NCBI RefSeq assembly: GCF_014267175.1
Contig: NZ_JACMTR010000002.1
Coordinates: 3,063,501-3,127,500, forward strand
Reading direction: 5' to 3'
Source: Pseudonocardia sp. C8
GTDB taxonomy: Bacteria > Actinomycetota > Actinomycetes > Mycobacteriales > Pseudonocardiaceae
DNA: 64,000 nucleotides
Shown here: positions 54,265 to 63,120 of the stretch, piece by piece
How the letters are laid out: the number at the start of each line of letters is the position of its first letter
Numbering within the stretch: position 1 is the stretch's first letter
The notes under the pieces: model-generated
The model's database searches: none
What the model was told of the DNA's origin: nothing
What the model saw: the letters and a program-made list of their open reading frames with translations, nothing else
Made by a program: the position numbers and the translations under genes

Positions 54265-54842
54265 GTCCCGGCTCACTCGACCGGGCACGGCACCATCACG
54301 ACGCTGCACGGTCGGCGCGACGGCCGGCATCCGGAGGAGCCTCGGTGGTCGACCTCGACCCCCTGACCGGTGAACCCGAACAGCTCCGCAGCGCATACAG
54401 CTGCTTTCCCAGCGGTGTGACCGCCGTCTGCGCCTTGTCCGGGGGCCGGCCCAGGGGAATCGCTGCCAGCTCGTTCACCCCTGTCTCCCTGAACCCGCCG
54501 TTGGTCTCGGTGTGCGTGCAGAACACGTCAACGACGTGGCCACGGCTCCGCACGCTGCCCCGGTTGGGGGTGAGTGTGCTCGGTGCAGGCCAGGACACCA
54601 CCGCGACCCGGCTCGCAGCGAAGCATGGTGACCGGTTCGCAGACGTTCCATGGCAGGCAACCCCAGATGGTGGAGTGCTCGTGCACCAGGCGGTGCTCTG
54701 GCTCGACTGCTCGGTTCACTCGGAGGTCTCGGCCGGCGACCACATCGTGGCCCTGCTCCAGGTACACGGCTTGCGTTCCCACCCGGATCGGGTCCCGCTC
54801 GTGTTCCACGGCAGCCGGTTCCGCCAGCTGGTCGAGGTCTGA
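54261..54842 (+). CDS. Flavin reductase (monooxygenase partner)
   Basis: A 193-residue flavin reductase-like protein that supplies reduced FMN. Marks are FPSGVTAVCALSGGRPRGIA, SSFTPVSLNPPLVSVCVQ and LDCSVHSEVSAGDHIVALLQV. The ATG overlaps the monooxygenase stop (ATGA). The N-terminal 30 residues are variable and basic. Immediately after its stop comes the broken esterase fragment at 54846. Confidence 0.9.
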   Translation: MSPGSLDRARHHHDAARSARRPASGGASVVDLDPLTGEPEQLRSAYSCFPSGVTAVCALSGGRPRGIAASSFTPVSLNPPLVSVCVQNTSTTWPRLRTLPRLGVSVLGAGQDTTATRLAAKHGDRFADVPWQATPDGGVLVHQAVLWLDCSVHSEVSAGDHIVALLQVHGLRSHPDRVPLVFHGSRFRQLVEV

Positions 54843-54845
54843 TGT

Positions 54846-54914
54846 GGCGGGCGGCACGGGGCGCGGCCGGAGCGCGGGCTCGGGTTCTCGTTCGTCACCA
54901 ACGAGATGCCCGCC
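54846..54914 (+). pseudogene. Remnant of a serine hydrolase gene (right copy of the 69-bp repeat)
   Basis: In the esterase frame this stretch reads as GFSFVTNEM with flanking residues like those in the esterase C-terminus, then loses similarity after 54914. It matches 48852-48920 at 65 of 69 bases. No start or complete domain is present, so it is a remnant. Confidence 0.8.
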
Positions 54915-54984
54915 ACCGGTCGAACCGCTCCCGCCCGGCCGGGCGAAGGACGCTCGGCTCGGTTCGTCCGTGCCCGGAACGACC

Positions 54985-55047
54985 CCGCCGACATGCGGCC
55001 CAGCGCGAATGTCGATCTCTGCCGGACGCTCGGCTGCATCTCGGCGG
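54985..55047. repeat. 64-bp palindromic repeat, copy B (inverted)
   Basis: The reverse complement of this stretch aligns with 33547-33610, including CCGAGATGCA at one end and AGATCGACATTCGCGCT in the centre. It lies in the 242-base gap between the island and the nitroreductase gene. Confidence 0.65.
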
Positions 55048-55084
55048 GTCGGACGCGACCGTTCGACGGCGCGGCGGGGCGCGG

Positions 55085-55708
55085 TCAGGCGAAGCTCAGC
55101 ACCTCGGCGGAGTCCAGGCGGGGCAGGCGCTGCTGCCAGGCGTCGCCGGCCGGGTGCCCGAGGTTGACCACGAGCAGCACGGTGTGCCGCCCGCCGGGGA
55201 AGAACTCGCGCGTCACGGCGTCGGCGTCGAACCCGGCCATCGGGCCGGTGGCCAGGCCGTGCGCCCGGGCGGCGAGCAGGAAGTAGCCGGCCTGCAGGCT
55301 CCCGTTGAACCGGGCCATGCCGGCGCGGCCGTCCCGGCCCTGCTCCTCGAGGCTCTCCCGGAACCCGGGCTTGATCGGGAACGTCACCGGGACGTGCTCG
55401 TGGAAGTCCAGGTCCGCGGCCAGCAGCGCGACGGCCGGCGCGGCCTCGGACTTCGGCCGGTTGCCCTCGGCGAGCAGCGGCAGCAGCCGGTCCTTGCCCT
55501 CGCCGGTGCGCACGTAGGTCACGCGCAGCGGCTGGGTGTTGGCCGCGGTCGGCGGCCACTGGGCCAGCTCCCAGACCGAGCGGAGCGTCTCGTCGGTGAC
55601 GGGCTCGTCGGTGAACGTGTTCGCGGTGCGGGCCTCGGTGAACAGCGCGGCGCGGCCGGCGGCGTCGAGACGCGGCAGGCGCACGGGGGAAGCGGTCTGT
55701 GCGGTCAC
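55085..55708 (-). CDS. Nitroreductase-family protein, RutE/malonic semialdehyde reductase-like
   Basis: A 207-residue FMN oxidoreductase. TANTFTDEPVTDETLRSVWE, WPPTAANTQPLRVTYV and GYFLLAARAHGLATGPMAGFD follow the RutE/HadB pattern. These reduce malonic semialdehyde (in pyrimidine breakdown) or related compounds with NAD(P)H. The GTG at 55708 is used; I see no strong ribosome site. It lies 73 bases downstream of the epimerase gene and on its strand. Confidence 0.88.
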   Translation of the reverse strand: MTAQTASPVRLPRLDAAGRAALFTEARTANTFTDEPVTDETLRSVWELAQWPPTAANTQPLRVTYVRTGEGKDRLLPLLAEGNRPKSEAAPAVALLAADLDFHEHVPVTFPIKPGFRESLEEQGRDGRAGMARFNGSLQAGYFLLAARAHGLATGPMAGFDADAVTREFFPGGRHTVLLVVNLGHPAGDAWQQRLPRLDSAEVLSFA

Positions 55709-55746
55709 GTGATGCTGGAGCGTTCAACCACCCCGGGTGGATTCCC

Positions 55747-55760
55747 GGCACAGACGTGCC
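55747..55760 (-). terminator. Small hairpin after the epimerase gene
   Basis: GGCAC-AGAC-GTGCC lies between the epimerase stop and the nitroreductase start. A weak terminator at best. Confidence 0.3.
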
Positions 55761-55780
55761 GTTGATCACCCTGCTGCCGG

Positions 55781-56698
55781 TCACCCGGTGGCGCAGACGC
55801 CCCAGCGCAGCACCTCGGCCTCCCCCGGCACGAGCTCGACCAGGTCGGCGCCGGAGTTGAGCGCGTCCGGCGGGCAGGTCATCGGCTCGACGGCGACCGC
55901 CCGCGACACGACGACCGCACCGTCCGGACCCTGGCGCGGGAACTCCCCCGGGGTGAACACCTGCACCCAGCCGAACGCCGGCTCGGCCCACAGCTCGGTG
56001 CCGCCGCCGTCCGGGGCGGCGACCCGGTGCCGGACGAGGTCGTCGCCGTCACCGGGGACGCAGCCGCCGAACGCGCCGTCCAGCTCCAGACCGCCCAGCG
56101 GGGTCGACGCGAACGGTCGCTCCAGCGGCACCGCGGGCCCGTCCGGGAGCTGGTCGCGCAGCGGCAGCACGGTGCGGGCGGCGAGGGTCAGCTCCAGCTC
56201 GTCGGTGGGGACGTCACCGACCCGCAGGTACGGGTGGAACCCCAGCCCGAACGGGACCGGTGCGGCGCCGAGGTTCTCCACGACCGTCTCCACCGCGAGG
56301 CCGCCCGCGCCGACCGTGTAGGTGATCGTCACGCGGACCGGCTGCGGCCAGCCCGGCTGCACCGGGGCGACCGCGGTCAGCGTCACGTGGTCGCCGCCGC
56401 GGCCGGTGAGCGTCCACGGCACGTGGCGCAGCAGGCCGTGGATGGCGTTGCCGGCGTCCGGCTCGGAGAGCGCGAGCCGGTGCGTGGTGCCGCGGTGGCG
56501 CCAGCGGCCACCGCGGACCCGGTTCGGCCACGGCGCGAGCACCGCGCCGGAGCCCTTCGGGGGCCGGGCCGTGGGCGGGTGCGGTTCCAGGCGCACCCGG
56601 CCGCCCTGGGCGAAGCCGGCGAGACCGCCGCCGACCTCGTCGACGTCGGCCCGGGCATCCCCGCTGACGATCACGAACCGCTCACCGCAGGCGTCCAT
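55781..56698 (-). CDS. Aldose 1-epimerase-family protein
   Basis: A 305-residue galactose mutarotase-like protein. Catalytic marks are NAIHGLLRHVPWTL (His), FGLGFHPYLRVG (second His) and a C-terminal VEPMTCPPDALNSG with Glu near VELVPGEAE. It interconverts the anomers of a hexose or hexose phosphate. The ATG at 56698 follows the ATPase gene by 28 bases on the same strand. The neighbours do not fix the sugar. Confidence 0.88.
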   Translation of the reverse strand: MDACGERFVIVSGDARADVDEVGGGLAGFAQGGRVRLEPHPPTARPPKGSGAVLAPWPNRVRGGRWRHRGTTHRLALSEPDAGNAIHGLLRHVPWTLTGRGGDHVTLTAVAPVQPGWPQPVRVTITYTVGAGGLAVETVVENLGAAPVPFGLGFHPYLRVGDVPTDELELTLAARTVLPLRDQLPDGPAVPLERPFASTPLGGLELDGAFGGCVPGDGDDLVRHRVAAPDGGGTELWAEPAFGWVQVFTPGEFPRQGPDGAVVVSRAVAVEPMTCPPDALNSGADLVELVPGEAEVLRWGVCATG

Positions 56699-56726
56699 AC
56701 GCGCAGTCTGCTGCAGCCGGGCCCGC

Positions 56727-59700
56727 TCACCCCGCCAGGGGGGTCGCCCGGGCGGCCTCGGCGTCCAGGACGGCGTCGACCGGGGTGGGCGGGCCCAGCT
56801 CGGTGACCGTGAAGTCGACCCCGGTGCCGCGGGCCAGGCCGACCACGTGCTCGTGATGGGTGAACAGCAGGACCTGCTGGGTGGCCGCCAGCTCGGCGAG
56901 CACACTGATCGCGGCCGGGGCCCGCTCGTCGTCGAAGGTCATCAGCACGTCGTCGAGCACCACCGGAACCGGCGGCAGCCCGGCCGCGGCCCGGTCGGCC
57001 TGCAGCTGCTCGATCCCGGCCAGCCGCAGCGCCAGGTGCACCTGGTCCGCGGTGCCCTCGGACAGCTTCCGCGGCGGCAGCTCCTCGCCGTCACCGCGGA
57101 CCGCGACCAGGCTCCTGGCTCCGGCTGCCGACCGCCCGTCCACCTCGGACGGCGGCCGGAGCGCCACGAACCGGCCACCGGTCAGCCGCTCCAGCAGCGT
57201 CCCGGCCCGGACCAGCAGCGGGGACGCGTGGCTGCGCTCGTAGGCCTCCAGCTCCCGGCGCAGGATCTCCCGCTGCAGGTGCAGCACCAGGTAGCGCTCG
57301 GCCGCCTCGGCGACGCCGGCCAGCTCCTCCTGGGCACGGGCGTGCAGCTCGGCGGCGCCCTCGGTCTCCTCCAGCTCGCGGCGCCGGGCCCGCAGCCCGC
57401 CGAGCTGCTCGCGGATCGCGTCCTGCTCGGCGCCCAGCTCCCGCTCGCGCGCCTCGGCGCGCGCAAGGGCCTCGGCCAGCGCACCCGGCTCGGTGTCCGG
57501 TGCGGCGGCGACGAGCTCGTCGGCGTCCAGGTCGGGGGCGGCCGCCGCGAGCAGGCGGGACTGCTCGGCGATCCGGGCGTCCAGGTCGGCAACGGTGGCG
57601 CCGCGCTCGGCCGCGGCCTCCAGCCCGCCCGGTTCCATCGCCTCGGTCAGCGCCAGCTCGACGGCGAGCCGGTCCAGCACCGCGCCGGCCGCGGCGACGT
57701 CCCGGGCCGCGCGGGCCGCGGCGTCCTCCGCGGCCGCAATGCCGTCGTCGAGGTGCCCGGCCGACACCGCGGCCTTGGTCACCTCGCGGACCCGGTCGGC
57801 CAGCTCCCCGAGCCGGTCGGCGGACGCGGTGCCGGTCGGCGCCTTCGGCAGGTGCCGCTCGACCAGCGCGGTCACGGCCCGCCGGTGCGCGTTCACGGCC
57901 CGTTCGAGGCGCCGCGCCTCGGCGTCGTCCTGGCGGGCGGTCGCCCCGGCCTGCTGGGCGTCGGCGACGGTGTCGCGGCGGGTGTCCCATCCGGACGGTT
58001 CCAGATCGGTGGGCAGCCCGGCGCCGCGCAGCGCGAACCGCCAGCGCGAGCGCGCCAGGTCCCGCTCGTGCCGCGCGGCGTCGGCCGCCCCGCCGGCCCG
58101 CTCGGCCTCGCTGCGCAGCCGGGCCAGCAGCACCCGGCGGTCGCGGGCGTGCTCGGCCTCGGTGGCGAGGTCGGCGGCGGCGACCAGCAGCACGTCCAGC
58201 GGCGCCCCGTCCCGCGGACGCCCGGCCGCGGCCAGCGCGGCCGCGAGCGCACGTTCCTGCTCGTCGGCCTGGTCACGCAGCCGGGCCAGCCGCTCGTCGG
58301 CCCGGGCGACCTCGTCCTGCGCGCGGGCGGCGTCGGTGAGGGCGGTGACGACCGCGTCGGCGTCGTCCGCGTCCGGGACGGCGACGCCGTGCGAGCGCCA
58401 CAGCGTCGCCCAGGCCGCCCCGGCCTCCGCGGCCCGGGACCGGGCCTCCTCGACCGCGGACGTCGCACCGCCCGACCGGGCCACCGCCTCCTCCAGCTCG
58501 GCCTCGCGGTGCGCGAGCTCGGCGACCCGGTCCGCGGAGGCGATCATGTCGTCGGCGACCCGGTCGGCGGCGGCGACGGCGGCCGCGACCCGCGCGGCGG
58601 CGTCCCCGAACCCCGCGGCGGCGTGTCCCGGCCCGGCAGGAGCGGCTTCCGGTCCGGCAGCGGCCTCCCGTGACCCGGCGGCGGCATCCCCCGGCCGCAC
58701 GGCCGCGTCACCGGCTCGCGCGGCGAGCAGCTCCGCCACTGCGGCGTCCCGCTCGGCGCGGGCGGCGGCCAGGGCGTCCGGGCCGACCGGGCGGCCGCGG
58801 CCCGCGACCCCGTCCCGGGCCGACCGGGCCCGGTGCTCGCGCTCGGCGGCGTCGGCGGCCGCGCGCTCGGCGGCGCGGAGATCCTGCTCGGCGGCGCGCA
58901 GCGCGGTCCGCAGCGCACGCACCTCGCGCACCGGGGGCGCCAGCACGGCCCCGTCGCCGCCCGGGTCGCGGCCCGGGTCACCCGCGCCGCGGTAGCCGGC
59001 CGCGGCCAGCGCCTCGGAGCGGCGGGCCAGCGCCGCGTCCCGCTCGACGACGGCCGCCCGGCACAGCGCCGCCGCCGACCCCTCGGCCTCGATCGCACGG
59101 CGGACCTCGGCGACCCGGCCGACCCGCTCGGCGTCGAGCCCGCCCGGCACGTCGGCGGCCTCCCGGACCTCGGCGAGCGCCTCGGCGTGCAGCCGCTCGG
59201 CCCGCTCGGCCTCGACCTCCGCGTCGTGCAACCGGCGGGCGATCTCGTCGAGGTCGCGGGCCCGGTCGGTGGGCAGGTGGACGGCGGCGAGCCGCTCGTC
59301 GGCGCTGCGCCCGTCCTCGGCGACGAGCTCGGCGAGCGCGGACTCGGCACGCCGGTGCAGCTCGGCGGCGTCGGCCCGCAGCCGGGCGGCCCGCTCCGCG
59401 TCGGCCCGGCGGGCCTGCGCTGCGGACTCCAGCTCCCGGATCCGGGTGGCGTCGGCCAGCAGGTCCTCGTCGAGGTCGAGCTCGGCGCGGCGGGCGCGCA
59501 GCTCGTCGGCGCGGGCCCGGTGCTCGTCACGCTGCTGCTCAGCGGCCGCCCGGTCGGCGGTCGCGCGGGTGTACTCGGCCAGCGACCCGGCGTCGAGCGC
59601 GGCGCCGGTGGCGCACAGCGCCGCCCGCTCGGCCCGCAGGGTGGCCAGCTCGTGGGCCGGTTCCTGGGCCCGGACGGCCTGCCGGGCGCGGTCGGCGTCC

Positions 59701-60377
59701 TCGGCGGCGGTGCGCCGGGTCCGGGTGAGCTCGGCGGCCCGCCGTTCCAGGCGGCCGATCTCGTCGGCGAGCGCGGTCACCTCACCGGCCCGCGCGGTGC
59801 GGTCGGCGGCGGCCTGCTCGGCGTCGGTGAACCGGGCGAACGCGGCCCGCACCTCGACCGACTTGCTGCCCCGGTGCTCCTTGTAGAGCGCGTCGGCCTC
59901 GGCGTCGAGGGCGGCGATCAGGGCGCGGGCGTCGCGGCCGCTGCGGGCGGTGAACACCAGCTCGGCGAGGTCGCCGCCGCCGGCGCAGAGGGTGCGGCCG
60001 CCGGCGCGGAGCTGCTCGTGGCCGAGCCCGAACCCCTCGCGCCACCGCCGTCGGGCCTCGGCCCCGCCGGTCCCCCACGGGGCCTCGACGGCCCGCCCGT
60101 CGTCGTCGTGCAGCCCGCGGGTGGTCCGGCGCAGGGTCCGCGGGCCGTCCGGGCCCTCGACCGAGGCGGCGACGGCGAGCCGGGCCGGGCTGAACGCGTA
60201 GGCGTGCTGCGCCGGCCGCGGCATCCCCCAGAGCAGGTCGGACAGCGCGTCGAGCAGGGTCGACTTCCCGGCCTCGTTCGGCCCGGAGACGATCGTCAGG
60301 CCCGGGCCGAGTGCCAGCGACCGGTCCTCGTAGCTGCCGTAGCGTTCCAGGACGAGCGAGCGCAGGCGCCCGTTCAC
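56727..60377 (-). CDS. SbcC/YhaN-like AAA ATPase with long coiled coil
   Basis: A 1216-residue SMC-type ATPase. Walker A is GPNEAGKS at residues 32-39. The middle is some 900 residues of Ala/Arg/Glu-rich coiled coil. The C-terminal part holds the signature KLSEGTADQVHLALRLAG and Walker B VVLDDVLMTFDDERAP with a His switch LFTHHEH. The NEAGKS form and short zinc-hook-free centre look more like YhaN than classical SbcC. The GTG overlaps the nuclease stop, so the two form a complex for processing DNA ends. Confidence 0.92.
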   Translation of the reverse strand: MNGRLRSLVLERYGSYEDRSLALGPGLTIVSGPNEAGKSTLLDALSDLLWGMPRPAQHAYAFSPARLAVAASVEGPDGPRTLRRTTRGLHDDDGRAVEAPWGTGGAEARRRWREGFGLGHEQLRAGGRTLCAGGGDLAELVFTARSGRDARALIAALDAEADALYKEHRGSKSVEVRAAFARFTDAEQAAADRTARAGEVTALADEIGRLERRAAELTRTRRTAAEDADRARQAVRAQEPAHELATLRAERAALCATGAALDAGSLAEYTRATADRAAAEQQRDEHRARADELRARRAELDLDEDLLADATRIRELESAAQARRADAERAARLRADAAELHRRAESALAELVAEDGRSADERLAAVHLPTDRARDLDEIARRLHDAEVEAERAERLHAEALAEVREAADVPGGLDAERVGRVAEVRRAIEAEGSAAALCRAAVVERDAALARRSEALAAAGYRGAGDPGRDPGGDGAVLAPPVREVRALRTALRAAEQDLRAAERAAADAAEREHRARSARDGVAGRGRPVGPDALAAARAERDAAVAELLAARAGDAAVRPGDAAAGSREAAAGPEAAPAGPGHAAAGFGDAAARVAAAVAAADRVADDMIASADRVAELAHREAELEEAVARSGGATSAVEEARSRAAEAGAAWATLWRSHGVAVPDADDADAVVTALTDAARAQDEVARADERLARLRDQADEQERALAAALAAAGRPRDGAPLDVLLVAAADLATEAEHARDRRVLLARLRSEAERAGGAADAARHERDLARSRWRFALRGAGLPTDLEPSGWDTRRDTVADAQQAGATARQDDAEARRLERAVNAHRRAVTALVERHLPKAPTGTASADRLGELADRVREVTKAAVSAGHLDDGIAAAEDAAARAARDVAAAGAVLDRLAVELALTEAMEPGGLEAAAERGATVADLDARIAEQSRLLAAAAPDLDADELVAAAPDTEPGALAEALARAEARERELGAEQDAIREQLGGLRARRRELEETEGAAELHARAQEELAGVAEAAERYLVLHLQREILRRELEAYERSHASPLLVRAGTLLERLTGGRFVALRPPSEVDGRSAAGARSLVAVRGDGEELPPRKLSEGTADQVHLALRLAGIEQLQADRAAAGLPPVPVVLDDVLMTFDDERAPAAISVLAELAATQQVLLFTHHEHVVGLARGTGVDFTVTELGPPTPVDAVLDAEAARATPLAG

Positions 60378-61669
60378 GAGCCCTCCCCCGCCATCCGGGC
60401 CAGCAGCTGCTGCTCGGCCTGCCGGGCCAGCGCGGCCAGGCGCTCGTCGTCGCGCAGGTCCAGCAGGCCGGCCTCGCGCAGCCGACGCCCGAGCTCGCGG
60501 TCCAGGGGCGCGGCGAGCTCGCGGATCCGGCCGGGGTCGGCGGCGAGCCCGGCGGCGGCCGCCGAGACCGCGGCGCTCAGCTCGGGGTCGACGGCGAGCG
60601 CGTCGGACGGCGGGCGGGTCCGGTTGCGGATCTTCTCCAGCACCGCACCCGCGTTCGCGGCGGCCAGCTCCAGCTCGGTGCGAACCCGTTCCGTGTCGGT
60701 CAGCCCGGCCGCGGCCGGCCCCGCGCCGTGCAGCGTGACCTGCGCGACGACCGTGCGCGGCGCCGCCTGCCCGCACCGCTCCCGCACGGCGGCGGCGACG
60801 GCGTCGAACACCTCGTCGGCGTCGGCGAGCCCGGCGATGTCGACCTCGACCAGCTCCCAGCGGGCGACGTCGAGCTCGAGCGGGGTCAGCGCGGCCTGCC
60901 CGCCGGGCTCGACGTCGACCAGCAGCGCGCCCTTGGGGCCGCGCTCCTGGGGGTGGCGGCCCTGCAGGTTCCCGGAGAACGCGGCGGTGTGCTGGCCGTC
61001 GCACACCACCCGCTGCTCGTGCACGTGCCCGAGCGCGAAGTACTCGTAGCCGCAGCCGGACAGGTCCTCCGGGCGGCAGGGGGCGTAGGTGTCGTGCCGG
61101 TCGTCGCCCTGCACCGAGGTGTGGAGCATGCCGACGTTGACCAGCCCGGGGACCCGGTCCGGGTAGGCGGGCACCAGGTTCTCGCAGACGGCGCGGCGGG
61201 CGAAGCCCTGGCCGTGCACGGCCAGACCCAGGTCGTCGACGACCCGGGTCTCCGGGGCGTCCACGGACAGCCGGTGGGTGTTCGGGGGCAGCCGCAGCGA
61301 GCGGGTGATCTCGGACTGGGCGTCGTGGTTGCCGTTGATGAGGAAGACCGGGATGCCCTCGTCGTGCAGCCGGGCGAGCTGGCGGACGAAGAAGGCGCCG
61401 GTGGCGTAGTCCTTCCAGTCGCCGTCGTAGACGTCCCCGGCCAGCAGCAGCGCGTCCGCGCCCCGGTCGACGACCGCGTCGACCAGGTTCTCGCAGGCCC
61501 GCCGGGTCGCGGCGCGCAGCGATCCGGCCAGCTCGGAGTCGCCGAGCCGGGACAGCCCGCGCAGCGGGCTGTCCAGGTGCAGATCGGCGGCGTGCACCAG
61601 GCGCAAGTGGGGGCTCCGTGGGTCGGGGTCCGGGGAGGGCCCGAGTCTAGGAGAGGGCACCGACGACAT
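60374..61669 (-). CDS. SbcD/YhaO-like metallophosphoesterase nuclease
   Basis: A 431-residue Mre11/SbcD-family phosphoesterase. Metal motifs are HAADLHLDSP (DxH), LLAGDVYDG (GDxxD), NGNHDAQ (GNHD), GMLHTSV and GHVHEQR (GHxH). It works with the ATPase downstream on DNA double-strand ends. ATG 61669 gives an unstructured Pro/Asp-rich leader; TTG 61606, with GGAG upstream and TAGACT as a -10 at 61649-61644, is a likely real start. Confidence 0.92.
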   Translation of the reverse strand: MSSVPSPRLGPSPDPDPRSPHLRLVHAADLHLDSPLRGLSRLGDSELAGSLRAATRRACENLVDAVVDRGADALLLAGDVYDGDWKDYATGAFFVRQLARLHDEGIPVFLINGNHDAQSEITRSLRLPPNTHRLSVDAPETRVVDDLGLAVHGQGFARRAVCENLVPAYPDRVPGLVNVGMLHTSVQGDDRHDTYAPCRPEDLSGCGYEYFALGHVHEQRVVCDGQHTAAFSGNLQGRHPQERGPKGALLVDVEPGGQAALTPLELDVARWELVEVDIAGLADADEVFDAVAAAVRERCGQAAPRTVVAQVTLHGAGPAAAGLTDTERVRTELELAAANAGAVLEKIRNRTRPPSDALAVDPELSAAVSAAAAGLAADPGRIRELAAPLDRELGRRLREAGLLDLRDDERLAALARQAEQQLLARMAGEGS

Positions 61670-61690
61670 CGCGCAGGCCGGACCCGCGGG

Positions 61691-63004
61691 TCACCCGTCG
61701 TCGGGGCGGCCGTCCTCCTGGTAGACGTCCGGGATGCCGTCCCGGTCGGTGTCCCGGGTCTCGATCTCGGCGATCCGCCGGTAGTGCGCGTTGCGGAACC
61801 GCAGCAGGACCGTCGCCAGCAGCGCCGCCGTCAGGGACCCGACCAGCACGCCGACCTTCACGTGGTCGTCCTGGGGGGTGCCGGCGCCGAACGCCAGCTC
61901 CCCCACCAGCAGCGAGACGGTGAACCCGATCCCGGCCAGCTGGGCGATGCCGAGCAGGTCCCACCAGCTCACCTCGTCCGACAGCTGGGCGCGGGTGAAC
62001 CGCTGCACCAGCCAGGTCGAGCCCAGCACGCCGATCGCCTTGCCCAGCACGAGGCCCGCGATGATGCCCAGCGTCACCGAGTCGGCGAGGGTCTCGGCCA
62101 GGCCGCCGGCGTCGACGACCGAGACCCCGGCGGCGAAGAACGCGAAGATCGGCACCGCGACGCCGGTGGACACCGGTCGCCAGCGGTGCTCGAAGTGCTC
62201 GGCCATCGACACGCCGTGCACCGTGTGCCTGCCCAGCACGGGCACCGTGAAGCCGAGCAGCACCCCGGCCACGGTCGCGTGCACGCCGGACTCGTGCACC
62301 AGGAACCAGGTCACCGCGCCGAGCGGGAGCAGCAGCCACCAGGACCGGACGCCGCGCTGCACGGCGAGCCCGAACAGCGCCAGCGGGACCAGCGCGCCCA
62401 GCAGCGCCGGCAGGGACAGCTCGTCGGTGTAGAAGACCGCGATGACCGTGATCGCCAGCAGGTCGTCGACCACGGCCAGGGTGAGGAGGAACATCCGCAG
62501 CGCCGACGGCAGGCTGGTCCCGATCACCGCCAGCACGGCCACCGCGAACGCGATGTCGGTGGCCGTCGGGATGGCCCAGCCGACCAGCGTCTCCGGCCGG
62601 GACGCGTTGATCGCCACGTAGATCAGCGCCGGGGCGATCATCCCGCCGACGGCGGCGACGACCGGGAGCAGCGCCGTGCGCGGGTCCCGCAGGTCACCGG
62701 CGACGAACTCGCGTTTCAGCTCCAGCCCGACCACGAAGAAGAAGATCGCGAGCAGCCCGTCCGCGGCCCAGGTGGCAAGCGACAGGTCCAGGTGCAGGGC
62801 GCTCGGCCCGACCGTGAACCGGGCCAGGTCGAAGTAGGTCTCCCGCCACGGGGAGTTCGCGTACAGCAGCGCCAGCGCGGCCGCGACGACGAGGACCATG
62901 CCGCCGACCGTCTCGGTGCGCAGGATGTCGCCGACGACGCGCGCCTCGGGCCACGATCCGCGGGCGAGGAGGCGACGGCGGGGCGGGTTCGGGGAGGTGC
63001 TCAC
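61691..63004 (-). CDS. nhaA: Na+/H+ antiporter NhaA
   Basis: A 437-residue twelve-helix antiporter. The ion-site aspartates are visible: Asp150 in PTATDIAFA and Asp180-Asp181 in [10 protein letters not shown]. Other marks are [13 protein letters not shown] and the pH-sensing [16 protein letters not shown] start with GGAG upstream. The tail is unusual: [11 protein letters not shown] resembles a calcium-binding thrombospondin-3/dockerin loop. It is preceded by the eda hairpin and lies 21 bases before the SbcD-like gene. Confidence 0.95.
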   Translation of the reverse strand: MSTSPNPPRRRLLARGSWPEARVVGDILRTETVGGMVLVVAAALALLYANSPWRETYFDLARFTVGPSALHLDLSLATWAADGLLAIFFFVVGLELKREFVAGDLRDPRTALLPVVAAVGGMIAPALIYVAINASRPETLVGWAIPTATDIAFAVAVLAVIGTSLPSALRMFLLTLAVVDDLLAITVIAVFYTDELSLPALLGALVPLALFGLAVQRGVRSWWLLLPLGAVTWFLVHESGVHATVAGVLLGFTVPVLGRHTVHGVSMAEHFEHRWRPVSTGVAVPIFAFFAAGVSVVDAGGLAETLADSVTLGIIAGLVLGKAIGVLGSTWLVQRFTRAQLSDEVSWWDLLGIAQLAGIGFTVSLLVGELAFGAGTPQDDHVKVGVLVGSLTAALLATVLLRFRNAHYRRIAEIETRDTDRDGIPDVYQEDGRPDDG

Positions 63005-63060
63005 GGATCTCCGGAAGGGTCGGGCGGGCAGGTGTCATCGCTCGCCGACCAGACTTCCCG

Positions 63061-63099
63061 GCACACCGGGGCGGATCTTATCGGCCGGCCCCGGTGTGC
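63061..63099 (-). terminator. Hairpin terminator of the edd-eda operon
   Basis: GCACACCGGGGC (63061-63072) and its perfect complement (63088-63099) surround a 15-base loop. It lies 22 bases after the eda stop in the gap before nhaA. No T-run on the minus strand. Confidence 0.65.
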
Positions 63100-63120
63100 G
63101 TCACCCGCGGGCGAGATCCG

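Larger units (their letters stand above)
48991..54842. other. Lower-G+C gene island (TetR, betaine-type ABC importer, flavin monooxygenase system)
   Basis: Six genes differ from the rest in base use: sampled 60-base lines at 52321 and 53221 have 34 and 35 G+C, where a line in cydC (22201) has 54. The set is framed by a 69-bp direct repeat, 48852-48920 and 54846-54914. No integrase, transposase or tRNA is visible at either end. The boundaries given are those of the genes. Confidence 0.65.

Noticed and set aside
48991..54842. Insertion by a transposon or integrative element
   Set aside because: No transposase, integrase, tRNA target or terminal inverted repeats were found; the flanking repeat is a piece of a host-type gene.
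58833..61049. Plus-strand open frame of over 700 residues opposite the SbcC-like gene
   Set aside because: A shadow of the G+C-rich coiled-coil codons; low-complexity Gly/Arg/Val sequence and no ribosome site.
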